Assembly (NCBI GenBank): GCA_019243635.1
Contig: JAFAUB010000036.1
Location: 1-49,482, forward strand
Direction of reading: 5' to 3'
Length of the DNA: 49,482 nucleotides
From: Pseudonocardiales bacterium
Lineage (GTDB): Bacteria; Actinomycetota; Actinomycetes; Mycobacteriales; Pseudonocardiaceae
Below the pieces are notes generated by a model. That model was not told the origin of the DNA. It did not search any database and worked only from the letters and a program-made list of their open reading frames with translations. A program made the translations under genes and the position numbers. Shown in pieces: positions 34,287 through 42,099 of the stretch (the first letter of the stretch is position 1; every line of letters begins with the position of its first letter).

Positions 34287-35273
34287 GTGGGCCTGGACGT
34301 GGTGATGGTTTCTGCACCTGCGCCGCCGTTGACATGGGGACGGCTGCTGACCGCGTGGACGCCAAACCCGGCGGCGCTGGTGGCGGTGGCCGCGCTGGGG
34401 GTGGCGTACGGGCTCGGAGTGCGCCGGTTGCGCCGAGGCGCCGTGGCGTGGCCGGCGGGCCGGTCGTGGTGTTTTCTGGTCGGTCTGGGGTCGATCCTGC
34501 TGGTGACGGTGAGCGTCGTCGGTGTGTATGCCGGCACCCTGTTCTGGGACCGCGCGGTGCAGAACATCACGCTGCTCATGATCGCGCCGATGTTCCTGGC
34601 CCTGGGCGCGCCGCTGACCCTGCTGCGGGAGGTGCTCCCCGAGCCGGCCACCCGAGCGGCCGGCCGGGTGCTGCACAGTAGGGCCGCTCGCGCCCTGACC
34701 TTCCCGGTGGTGGTGACCGCCGCGCTGATCGCTCCGCTGTTCGTCCTGTACCTGACGCCACTGTATGAGGCCGGCCTGCGGTCAGCGGCCCTCGGCGCGG
34801 CGGTCGGCGTCGGCCTGGTCGCCGCCGGGTTCCTCTACTTCTGGACCCGGTTGCGCATCGACCCCACCCCCCGCGCGGATCCGTACCTGCTGACCATGTC
34901 GATCAGCGTCGCGGAAGTGATCTTCGATGGGGTGCTGGGGCTGGTCCTGTGGCTGGGCCCGCTGGTCGCCCCGCACTACTACCAGGCGCTGCACCGGGGG
35001 TGGGGACCGGACCCGCGACTGGACCAGATCATCGGCGCCGGCGTGCTGTGGATCGGTGGTGACCTAGCCGGCCTGCCGTTCCTCGCCGCGGTGGTGAACC
35101 GGATGATGCGGGAGGACCAGCGCCACGCCGCGGCCGTCGACGCCGAGCTCGACACCCTCGACGCCTCAGCGGGGGCTTCCCCGACCACCCCAGCCCCCAC
35201 CCGGCCCCGGCTGTGGTGGGAGGACCACCCGGAGCTGGCCCAACGATTCCGTCACCCCGGCGCGGGGATATGA
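34287..35273 (+). CDS. Cytochrome c oxidase assembly protein (caa3_CtaG type)
   Basis: A 328-residue protein with about seven to nine membrane helices, matching the caa3_CtaG family (YAGTLFWDRAVQNITLLMIA, PMFLALGAPLTLLR, DPYLLTMSISVAEVIFDGVL, YQALHRGWGPDPRLDQIIG, WIGGDLAGLPFL). Members help build the copper centre of cytochrome c oxidase or act in copper handling. GTG 34287 and ATG 34305 are both possible starts. The stop overlaps the ATG of the S53 peptidase gene (ATGA), so the two are co-translated. Confidence 0.85.
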   Translation: MGLDVVMVSAPAPPLTWGRLLTAWTPNPAALVAVAALGVAYGLGVRRLRRGAVAWPAGRSWCFLVGLGSILLVTVSVVGVYAGTLFWDRAVQNITLLMIAPMFLALGAPLTLLREVLPEPATRAAGRVLHSRAARALTFPVVVTAALIAPLFVLYLTPLYEAGLRSAALGAAVGVGLVAAGFLYFWTRLRIDPTPRADPYLLTMSISVAEVIFDGVLGLVLWLGPLVAPHYYQALHRGWGPDPRLDQIIGAGVLWIGGDLAGLPFLAAVVNRMMREDQRHAAAVDAELDTLDASAGASPTTPAPTRPRLWWEDHPELAQRFRHPGAGI

Positions 35274-36913
35274 CGGGAACACCCGCGCGGGCAGCCTGGC
35301 TCCTCCTCGCGGCCACCCTGGTGGCGTCCTGCGGTGTGACCGGTGTACCGGGTAGCTCAGCCGGTCGGGACGACGCCCCGCCACCGCGGCCCGACCAGGA
35401 GCACGTCAGGACGCTCACCGCCGTCCTGGACACCATGACCAAGGACTACGCCCGGTTCGCCGAGTCGACCCCGGGGCCGCAGGACGTCGTCGACTACAAC
35501 ATCGGCGAGCTGTGGAAGAAGGGCATCGACGGCACGGGGACGACCATCGCGCTGGTCGAGGGCTGGGACGACCCGCAGATCAATGATGTCATCAAGACGT
35601 TCGACCGGGAGTACGGGTTACCCGACCCGGACATCCAGACCATCTACCCCTCGGGTGATGGGCACCTGCCCGCACAGTGCCCACCGGGAATGGTCGCGCT
35701 GGGCAGCTACGGTTCGTGTGACGGGTGGAGGGGCGAGCTCGAGCTCGACGTGAAGGCGGCCCATCTGATGGCGCCGTACGCGAAGATACTGATCACCGCG
35801 ACGCCGGCGGACAGCGAGGTCATGGATGACGCCGCGAGCCAGGTCGCGCCCCCGGAGATGATGCAGGCACTGGAGTACATCGGCGCGAACCATCTGGCCG
35901 ACGCCATCTCGATCAGTGACGGAACGGGCGAGGGCACCTACAGCTACGGCAAGGCGGAGATCACCGCGCAGGACCCGGGTCTGCTGTCCGCGGCGGCCGC
36001 GGGCATCCCGGTGGTGGTGGCGACCGGTGACTGCGGCGTGGTCCAGAACCTCGCGACGGCCAGCACGCAGTGCGGGGACACCGGCACCACGCCGGACACC
36101 GCGACCTGGGATGACTCTCCCTGGGCCACCGCGGTCGGCGGCAGCGTCCCCCGTGTCGACACCCAGGGACGGCGACTGGGCCCCGACCCGCTGTGGCATC
36201 ACGGCACGTTCGCCGCGGGCGCCGGCTACTCCTCGGTGTACCCGCGACCGGCCTACCAGGACCGGGTCGGCTCCATCACCCGCAGCGCCATGCGCTCGGT
36301 GCCCGACATCACCATGGACGCCCAGCACGGGACGTCCGAGGCGGCGCCGCTGTTCGCCGGCGTGCTCGCCCTGGCCGCGCAGGTGAACCAGGGCAGCGTC
36401 GGTCCCATCAACAACGTGCTCTACGGCGTCCTGGGTCCGGCCGGGGAGCACGCCGGAATAGCCGATGTCGTCACCGGGAACAACTCGATGACCTCAGGAG
36501 CGGTGCCCGTCCCCGGTTTCACGGCCACCACCGGGTTCGATGTGGCCAGCGGCTGGGGCACGATCGACGCGAGCACGTTCGTCCCGGCTCTCGTCGCAGC
36601 GGTCCGCGCCCAGAACGGGCGCGACTCCCCGAAACGTCAGGCACTCGACGCCTTGTCACGGTTGCGGCACGGCATTCAGCTCACCGACACCGGTACCGGT
36701 GGCTCGATGTACCTGTTGGCGGCGGGTTTCCTGCCACGACATCCCGTCAAGCTCGACATCGACGACCACGAGGTCGCGACCATCACGGCGAACACGCTGG
36801 GATCGGTCGCCTACGTCGTCGACCCGACCCTGCCGGCCCTGTCCCGAGGAAGGCACACCCTCATCCTGAAGAGCATGTTGCTGACCGCGACCACAGACTT
36901 CCAGACCCGATAA
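35270..36913 (+). CDS. S53 (sedolisin) family serine-carboxyl peptidase, lipoprotein
   Basis: A 547-residue predicted secreted lipoprotein: N-terminal hydrophobic helix ending in the lipobox VASC. The S53 catalytic set is visible: Glu and Asp in GELELDVKAAHLMAP, Asp in VVVATGDCG, and the nucleophile in GTSEAAPLFAGVLA; the calcium-site stretches IADVVTGNN and TGFDVASGWGTIDAS follow. The sequence reaches the catalytic domain after only about 70 residues, so the usual long Pro-kumamolisin prodomain is absent. About 120 extra residues follow the catalytic domain. It is coupled by ATGA to the CtaG-like gene. Confidence 0.85.
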   Translation: MTGTPARAAWLLLAATLVASCGVTGVPGSSAGRDDAPPPRPDQEHVRTLTAVLDTMTKDYARFAESTPGPQDVVDYNIGELWKKGIDGTGTTIALVEGWDDPQINDVIKTFDREYGLPDPDIQTIYPSGDGHLPAQCPPGMVALGSYGSCDGWRGELELDVKAAHLMAPYAKILITATPADSEVMDDAASQVAPPEMMQALEYIGANHLADAISISDGTGEGTYSYGKAEITAQDPGLLSAAAAGIPVVVATGDCGVVQNLATASTQCGDTGTTPDTATWDDSPWATAVGGSVPRVDTQGRRLGPDPLWHHGTFAAGAGYSSVYPRPAYQDRVGSITRSAMRSVPDITMDAQHGTSEAAPLFAGVLALAAQVNQGSVGPINNVLYGVLGPAGEHAGIADVVTGNNSMTSGAVPVPGFTATTGFDVASGWGTIDASTFVPALVAAVRAQNGRDSPKRQALDALSRLRHGIQLTDTGTGGSMYLLAAGFLPRHPVKLDIDDHEVATITANTLGSVAYVVDPTLPALSRGRHTLILKSMLLTATTDFQTR

Positions 36914-36921
36914 CCGCAGCC

Positions 36922-36945
36922 CCCCGATGTGGAGACGTATCGGGG
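36922..36945. terminator. Candidate bidirectional terminator hairpin
   Basis: CCCCGAT (36922-36928) and ATCGGGG (36939-36945) can pair with a 10-nt loop. It lies between the convergent S53 peptidase and CBS-domain genes. No U-tract is present, as is common in high-GC actinobacteria. Confidence 0.45.
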
Positions 36946-36953
36946 TGGTGGCG

Positions 36954-37397
36954 TCAGCCACGCGCGATGTAGAGGTCCCGGAGCAGGTTGGTCTCCAGCT
37001 CCATGTCGGCGATCCGGGCCTTGACCACGTCACCGATGCTGACCAGGCCGACCAGCCTGCCCTGATCCACCACCGGCAGGTGACGGTAACGGGAGGCCGT
37101 CATCTGGTGCATCAGCCGGGTGATGCTGTCCTCCGGAGAACAGACCGGCACGTTGTGCGACATCACCCTGTCGACCTGCATGGTCAGCAGCTTGGCGCCG
37201 TACTTGGCGAGACCGCGGATGATGTCGCGCTCAGTGAGCGTACCCACGAGCGGTCGCTGCTCGTCTTCGTCGCGGACGACCAGTGCCCCGATCTGAGGAG
37301 GGCCGTTCAGCCGGCCTATCGCTTCGGCGATGCTGGCGTCGGTCTCGATGGTCTCGACCGATCGGCCCTTCGACTTCAGGATCTCCTCGACCTTCAT
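36954..37397 (-). CDS. CBS-domain pair protein
   Basis: A 147-residue protein made of two CBS motifs: the first from VETIETDASIAEAIGRLN to LVGTLTERDIIRGLA, the second from VPVCSPEDSITRLMHQM to LVGLVSIGDVVKARI. CBS pairs bind adenine nucleotides and usually act as energy or redox sensors. Stand-alone members such as this resemble mycobacterial hypoxic-response protein Hrp1 in layout, but without its extra cysteines. The target is unknown. The gene stands alone. Confidence 0.9.
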   Translation of the reverse strand: MKVEEILKSKGRSVETIETDASIAEAIGRLNGPPQIGALVVRDEDEQRPLVGTLTERDIIRGLAKYGAKLLTMQVDRVMSHNVPVCSPEDSITRLMHQMTASRYRHLPVVDQGRLVGLVSIGDVVKARIADMELETNLLRDLYIARG

Positions 37398-37631
37398 CAG
37401 TCCCCTCCCGATGGCTCAGGTTCTTCCATCGTCCCGCGCGATGTGGGCTCGCACCATGGGTCCTACGTAAGCATTCGTGTGACGCCGACCTCAGGGGCTG
37501 CCGGCGAGTGGCAGCGTCGGCTACACTCCGCCGGGTCTCCCGTTTATTGTCCGGCATTTCATTCCGGGCCGGTCGCGGCAGTTCAGCAGGCCGGTCGATA
37601 TGCTGCCGTTTCTTGGTCTCCCGCTAGCTCA

Positions 37632-37922
37632 TCATGTCGGCCCAGTGGTGGTGTCGGACCCAGTGGTGGTGTCGGACTCCACGGCAAGGCTGGCCTCGGC
37701 GTCGCGGACGCGGTTCTGTAGCGACCGGTACTCTTGGTTGGCTGTCAGCCTCGTCTTCACCTTGAGGTCGAACACGTCCTGGGTCCGCCACGGTGACACC
37801 CACTTGCGGTCCACCTCGACGGCGGCCTCCTGCTTGATCACGGCCATCCGCGCGCGCATCTGCGCCAGCTCCTGGCGCACGGCGGCGACGTCGCCCGGGA
37901 CCTCCGCGCCATCCTGGTTCAC
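37632..37922 (-). CDS. Small coiled-coil hypothetical protein
   Basis: A 96-residue helical protein (DVAAVRQELAQMRARMAVIK near the start, then NQEYRSLQNRVRDAEASLAV). The C-terminus is a six-residue repeat (SDTTTG twice) encoded by an 18-bp tandem duplication at 37641-37676. The frame is open and codon use is GC-biased; no domain is recognised. About 230 nt to the left and 190 nt to the right hold no other gene. Confidence 0.5.
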   Translation of the reverse strand: MNQDGAEVPGDVAAVRQELAQMRARMAVIKQEAAVEVDRKWVSPWRTQDVFDLKVKTRLTANQEYRSLQNRVRDAEASLAVESDTTTGSDTTTGPT

Positions 37923-38116
37923 GTTGTGGGCCGCCTTCCACCCTCGAGCTGACCGGGCTCGTCGCGTGCGCCGCTGCCGGCTATCCCCACCCTAGACCGA
38001 AAACCTGCGGAGTCCATGCCGAGGTGATGGGCTCATCGAGGCTCCTCCGGCGCGCGGAGACTCATGGTCGCCGGCCCTCATGTGACCATGGTGTCCGCGA
38101 TGATGCCGGCGAGAGC

Positions 38117-38202
38117 GGAGGATGCGGGATTTGAACCCGCGAGGGCTTTCACACCCAACACGATTTCCAATCGTGCGCCATAGGCCACTAGGCGAATCCT
38201 CC
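38117..38202 (-). tRNA. tRNA-Ser (anticodon GGA)
   Basis: On the minus strand an 86-nt class II tRNA folds: acceptor GGAGGAT/ATCCTCC with discriminator G, D arm GCC-TAGTGGCCTAT-GGC, anticodon stem CACGA/TCGTG around loop TTGGAAA (anticodon GGA), a long variable arm (TGGG...CCC) and T arm GCGGG-TTCAAAT-CCCGC. The 3' CCA is not encoded. It is divergent from the SRP RNA gene. Confidence 0.95.
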
Positions 38203-38346
38203 GCTGGCGAGGCTACCGTCAGTGCCGTCACCAGCCAAAGCCGCTGGTGACGGCCGGTCGTTGGCAGGCCTGAGTGGACTCGCGCGACACCGGTCACCGA
38301 GAGGGTGCCGTGCTCTGGCGAGGGGATAGCCCCTAGACTGGGCGGC

Positions 38347-38432
38347 GGACCCCGCGCGGCGTCCATCTTGCGAACCCCCCCAGGGTCGGAAGGCAGCAAG
38401 GGTCAGCAGGCTCTGGCGGGTGCGCGGGGTCC
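38347..38432 (+). ncRNA. ffs: Signal recognition particle RNA (small bacterial type)
   Basis: The ends GGACCCCGCGC and GCGCGGGGTCC pair, and the apical conserved core GGTCGGAAGGCAGCAAGGGT with the GGAA tetraloop and symmetric loop is present. It is the RNA part of SRP (with Ffh) for co-translational membrane targeting. Position between tRNA-Ser and dnaX is typical of actinobacteria. Confidence 0.95.
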
Positions 38433-38456
38433 TCTCATGGTCGAGGAGGGAACGCG

Positions 38457-39206
38457 ATGCGGCCCCAGGCCCCAGCTCGCGGACGCCTCGCCGGCACCGT
38501 CGCGACGGTGGCGTGGACGCGGCGGTTGACCCCCCGGATGACGCGGGTCCGGCTCGTCGGCGAGAGCCTGGCCGGCTTAGCCGCCGTTCCCGGGCAGACG
38601 CTCAAGATCTATGTTCCGGACCTGGTCAGTGGGTGCCCGGTGTCCCGAGACTACACCGTGCGTGGCTACACAGGGCATGATCAGACAGGGCACGACGACG
38701 ATGGCGCGGAACCACATCTGGACATCGATTTCGTGCTGCACGGAGCGGGGCCGGCGGCCACGTGGGCGCGGCGGGTGCGGCCTGGGGAGACCCTGGAGCT
38801 CGTCGGCCCGAGCGGTCGATACCGGCCCGATCCGCACGCTGACTGGCATCTGTTCGCCGGGGACGAGACCGCCCTGCCGGCGATCCAGGCGTATGCGGCG
38901 ATGTTGCCGGCCGGCGCCTGTGCGCTCCTCTACCTGGAGGTCGCCGACGCCGCCGAGCGGCAGCCGATACCGGGAGTGGCCCGTCCGACGGTGTGCTGGC
39001 TGCACCGCGGCGACCGGGAGCCGGGTACTTCGACGGTCCTGGAGGACGCTCTGCGCGCGGTGCGGCTGCCGCCTGGGCGGGGTCGGATCTGGGTCGCCGG
39101 GCACGCTCCGACGGTGCGACGGATCCGCGCGCATCTGCTCGACGAGTGCGGCATCGACCGGCACGCGCTGTACGTCAGGGCCTTCTGGGAGCGCCGAGGG
39201 CGGTAG
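38457..39206 (+). CDS. Siderophore-interacting protein (FAD-dependent ferric reductase type)
   Basis: A 249-residue flavoprotein of the SIP/ViuB family that reduces ferric siderophores in the cytosol. Motifs: RDYTVR (FAD phosphate/isoalloxazine binding), DFVLHGAGPAATWARRV, GDETALPAIQAYAAMLP at the start of the NAD(P)H-binding half, WVAGHAPTVRRIRAHLL and the closing YVRAFWERR. ATG 38457 has GAGGAGGG 7-8 nt upstream. It begins just 24 nt after ffs. Confidence 0.9.
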   Translation: MRPQAPARGRLAGTVATVAWTRRLTPRMTRVRLVGESLAGLAAVPGQTLKIYVPDLVSGCPVSRDYTVRGYTGHDQTGHDDDGAEPHLDIDFVLHGAGPAATWARRVRPGETLELVGPSGRYRPDPHADWHLFAGDETALPAIQAYAAMLPAGACALLYLEVADAAERQPIPGVARPTVCWLHRGDREPGTSTVLEDALRAVRLPPGRGRIWVAGHAPTVRRIRAHLLDECGIDRHALYVRAFWERRGR

Positions 39207-39245
39207 CCGGCGCGGTAGCTAGCCGCTGCGGCAGCCGAGTGTTAT

Positions 39246-39270
39246 CATTGATCGATGGATCGATCGATGG
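39246..39270. promoter_or_regulatory. Candidate toxin-antitoxin operator (repeated ATCGAT half-sites)
   Basis: Directly before the antitoxin gene lies a run of ATCGATGG and ATCGATCGATGG with overlapping palindromic ATCGAT cores. Antitoxins of this type usually repress their own promoter by binding such repeats. The AT content is higher than around it. This is a position- and symmetry-based call. Confidence 0.45.
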
Positions 39271-39279
39271 AGGCACGAC

Positions 39280-39606
39280 ATGTCTGGAACAGAACGCAGG
39301 GTCAGCGCGACCGAGGCTCGGGTGCGCTTCGGCGAGCTGCTCGACGGCGTGAGGGCTCGCCACGATGTCGTCTTCGTGGAACGGGCCGGGAAGGAGGTCG
39401 CGGTGGTGGTGTCTGTGGAGGACTGGGAGGCGGCGTGCGCCGGCCGGTCCGACAAATGGGCCCGGGCCGACGCCATGCTCGCCGAGCTGCATGAGCGCTT
39501 GCGGGCGGAGGGTGCGATCGAGCGGCTGAAGGACTTCGACGTCGAGGAGGCGATCCGTGTCGGACGGGATGACCGGGACGAGGAGCGTTACGGCCGGGTG
39601 CGTTGA
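39280..39606 (+). CDS. Type II antitoxin, Phd/YefM family
   Basis: A 108-residue protein starting RRVSATEARVRFGELLDGVR, the typical Phd/YefM DNA-binding N-terminus, followed by the strand VFVERAGKEVAVVVSVEDWE and a charged helical C-terminal toxin-binding tail. It would neutralise the overlapping PIN-domain toxin and repress the operon. The toxin gene starts 50 nt before the antitoxin stop. Confidence 0.87.
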   Translation: MSGTERRVSATEARVRFGELLDGVRARHDVVFVERAGKEVAVVVSVEDWEAACAGRSDKWARADAMLAELHERLRAEGAIERLKDFDVEEAIRVGRDDRDEERYGRVR

Positions 39607-40000
39607 TGCGAGCCTGGTGGTCCGGATTCTCCATGCGGACTCCGCCGCCATGGCCGTGTGGGAGCGGCTTGTTCACCTGGACGGCGACCTGGTTGCGCCT
39701 GGTCTGCTGCACTATGAGGTCGCCAACGCGTTGCGTCAACAGCAGCGCTCACGCCTGGTCACCGCCGAGCTCGCCGCGCTGCAGCTCGATCGGTGTCTTC
39801 GTCTGCCCATTGAGCTGCACGGCGATGCGCGGCTGCACTCCAGGGCACTGGAGATCGCCCATGAGCACCACCTGCTGGCGACGTACGACGCGCATTATGT
39901 CGCCCTCGCCGAGCGCTTTCGGGTGCCGTTGTGGACGTGCGACCGCCGGCTCGCTGCGGCGCTGGGCGACGCGCTACCGGAGGTGTACCTCGTGGCGTGA
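39557..40000 (+). CDS. VapC-type PIN domain toxin ribonuclease
   Basis: A 147-residue PIN-domain protein. The acidic catalytic set is visible: Asp in VDASLVVRIL, Glu in LLHYEVANALRQ, Asp in TYDAHYVALAE and Asp in WTCDRRL. VapC toxins cleave tRNA or rRNA. GTG 39557 is used, ATG 39569 is an alternative. Coupled to the antitoxin by a 50-nt overlap. It lies 33 nt before dnaX, so the pair has been placed within the ffs-dnaX interval. Confidence 0.88.
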   Translation: MSDGMTGTRSVTAGCVDASLVVRILHADSAAMAVWERLVHLDGDLVAPGLLHYEVANALRQQQRSRLVTAELAALQLDRCLRLPIELHGDARLHSRALEIAHEHHLLATYDAHYVALAERFRVPLWTCDRRLAAALGDALPEVYLVA

Positions 40001-40033
40001 GGACCGTCGTAGGCACCCGGTAGCCTCGCGGCC

Positions 40034-42067
40034 GTGGCACTGGCTCTGTACCGCAAGTATCGCCCGGCGGCGTTCGTCGAGGTGGTCGGCCAAGAGCACG
40101 TCACCGAACCGCTGCGCACCGCGCTGGCGGCCGGCCGGATCAACCACGCCTACCTGTTCTCCGGCCCGCGGGGCTGCGGGAAGACGTCCAGCGCTCGCAT
40201 CCTGGCCCGCTCGCTGAACTGCGCGCAGGGCCCGACGCCGGACCCGTGTGGGGTCTGCCCGTCATGTGTCGCGCTGGCACCCGAGGGCCCTGGGTCGATC
40301 GACGTCGTCGAGCTCGACGCGGCCAGCCACGGCGGCGTGGACGACGCCCGCGACCTGCGGGACCGCGCGTTCTACGCGCCCGCCGAGTCCCGGTACCGGG
40401 TGTTCATCATCGACGAGGCGCACATGGTCACCACGCAGGGTTTCAACGCTCTGCTCAAGATCGTGGAGGAGCCTCCGGAGCACCTCGTCTTCGTCTTCGC
40501 CACCACCGAGCCGGAGAAGGTGCTGGCGACCATCCGCTCCCGCACCCACCACTACCCGTTCCGGCTGCTGCCGCCGAGCACGATGCGCGGGCTGCTGGAG
40601 CAGGTGTGTGCCCAGGAGGGCGTACTGATCGAGCCTGCGGTCTACCCGCTGGTGATCCGCGCCGGCGGTGGCTCCGCCCGGGACTCGCTGTCCGTGCTGG
40701 ACCAGCTGCTCGCTGGGGCAGGCACTGATGGTGTCACCTACGCCAGGGCGGTGGCGCTGCTCGGGGTCACCGACGTCGCACTGATCGACGACATGGTCTC
40801 CGCGCTCGCCGCCCAGGACGGGGCCACGGTGTTCGCCACCATCGACCGGCTGGTCGAAGCGGGGCACGACCCCCGACGCTTCGCCGTCGACCTCCTCCAG
40901 CGCTTCCGCGACCTGGTGCTGCTGCGGGTCGCCCCCGAGCAGGCGTGTCATGGGCTGGTCGATGCACCCGAGGACCAGCTCGCGACGATGACCACCCAGG
41001 CGCAAGCCCTGGGCGCGGCCGGCCTCACCCGGTTCGCCGAGATCACGCACAACGGCCTGGCCGAGATGCGCGGGGCCACCGCCCCTCGGCTGCTACTGGA
41101 GCTGCTGTGCGCCCGGATGCTGCTGCCGGCCGTCGCCGAGGGGGACGGCGCGGTGCTACACCGGCTGGAGCGGTTGGAGCGGCGACTCACCATCGCCCAG
41201 CCCGCCACCGCGCAGGCTGTTACGGCACTGCCGGATGTCGGCGTGGAGGGCTCGCCGGGCCCGGCGAGGGTCGCCGGCCCCGCGCCGGCACCGTCCGCGG
41301 GGCGGCCGACACCGCCCGACTCGGACGTCAAACGTCCGGAAGCCCAGCGTCCGGAAGCCCAGAGTCTGGAAGTCCGGCGTCCGGCGGAGGCCCAGCATCC
41401 GGCGGACGCTCAGCGTCCAGCGAAAGTCCGGCGTCCAGCGGAAGTCCGGCGTCCGGCGGAGGTCCACAGCGGGCCCGCGGTGGGTCAGCTCGACGTGGCT
41501 GCGGTGCGACGGGTGTGGCGGGCGCTGCTGGACGCGGTGCGTGAGCAGAGCCGGGCGACTCAAGCCCTGCTCAGCAACTCGACCGCGAGCGCGGTGGAGG
41601 GCGGCACCCTCCTGCTGACCCTGCCCACCGCCCCGCTGGCCCGGCGACTGGGTGAGGAGCGCAATGTCGAGATGATCAAGCGGGCGCTGCGCGACGTGCT
41701 GGGTGTCGACTGGGAGGTGCGCTGCGAGCACGCCGGCGGCGAGGCGGGCGCGGTCGGCGCCCAGCAGCCGCAGCTCCCTGCTGAGCGTGCCGTCCGCCCA
41801 CCACAACGCTCGCCGGAGCGTCCCGTCTACCGTCGTCCGGCGACGCCACCGCCCCCGGAGGAGGATGTTCCGGCACCACCTGAACCTCCGGATCCCGACG
41901 ACCCCGGTGCGGCGGCCTCGTCTCAGGTCCCGGTGGAGGACGACGAGACGATGCCGTCCGAGGCCGCCGAGATGCCCCGGGTACACGCCGAACGCCGGGA
42001 CCCGGCGGAGATCGCCCTGGAGCTGCTCGCCGCGCAGCTCGGCGCCCGCCGCATCGACGAAGGGTGA
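40034..42067 (+). CDS. dnaX: DNA polymerase III subunit gamma/tau
   Basis: Clamp-loader ATPase of the replisome; 677 residues from GTG 40034. Walker A GPRGCGKTSS near residues 44-53, the four-Cys zinc module (NCAQGPTPDPCGVCPSC), Walker B/DExx FIIDEAHMVT near residue 125, and sensor 1 FATTEPEKVLATIRSRTHHY are all present. A long Pro-rich linker contains about eight imperfect five-residue units (RPAEV/RPEAQ) encoded by a 15-nt repeat at about 41335-41465. The C-terminal tau-like domain follows (VWRALLDAVREQSRATQALL). Confidence 0.96.
   Translation: MALALYRKYRPAAFVEVVGQEHVTEPLRTALAAGRINHAYLFSGPRGCGKTSSARILARSLNCAQGPTPDPCGVCPSCVALAPEGPGSIDVVELDAASHGGVDDARDLRDRAFYAPAESRYRVFIIDEAHMVTTQGFNALLKIVEEPPEHLVFVFATTEPEKVLATIRSRTHHYPFRLLPPSTMRGLLEQVCAQEGVLIEPAVYPLVIRAGGGSARDSLSVLDQLLAGAGTDGVTYARAVALLGVTDVALIDDMVSALAAQDGATVFATIDRLVEAGHDPRRFAVDLLQRFRDLVLLRVAPEQACHGLVDAPEDQLATMTTQAQALGAAGLTRFAEITHNGLAEMRGATAPRLLLELLCARMLLPAVAEGDGAVLHRLERLERRLTIAQPATAQAVTALPDVGVEGSPGPARVAGPAPAPSAGRPTPPDSDVKRPEAQRPEAQSLEVRRPAEAQHPADAQRPAKVRRPAEVRRPAEVHSGPAVGQLDVAAVRRVWRALLDAVREQSRATQALLSNSTASAVEGGTLLLTLPTAPLARRLGEERNVEMIKRALRDVLGVDWEVRCEHAGGEAGAVGAQQPQLPAERAVRPPQRSPERPVYRRPATPPPPEEDVPAPPEPPDPDDPGAAASSQVPVEDDETMPSEAAEMPRVHAERRDPAEIALELLAAQLGARRIDEG
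41332..41468 (+). repeat. 15-nt in-frame tandem repeat in dnaX linker
   Basis: Units close to CGTCCGGCGGAAGTC recur about nine times and encode RPAEV/RPEAQ-like pentapeptides in the linker between the clamp-loader ATPase and the tau-like C-terminal domain. The frame is kept. Copy number is likely variable between strains. Confidence 0.7.
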
Positions 42068-42099
42068 CGGCGCCTTCGCCCCAACACCCCGCGATGGGC

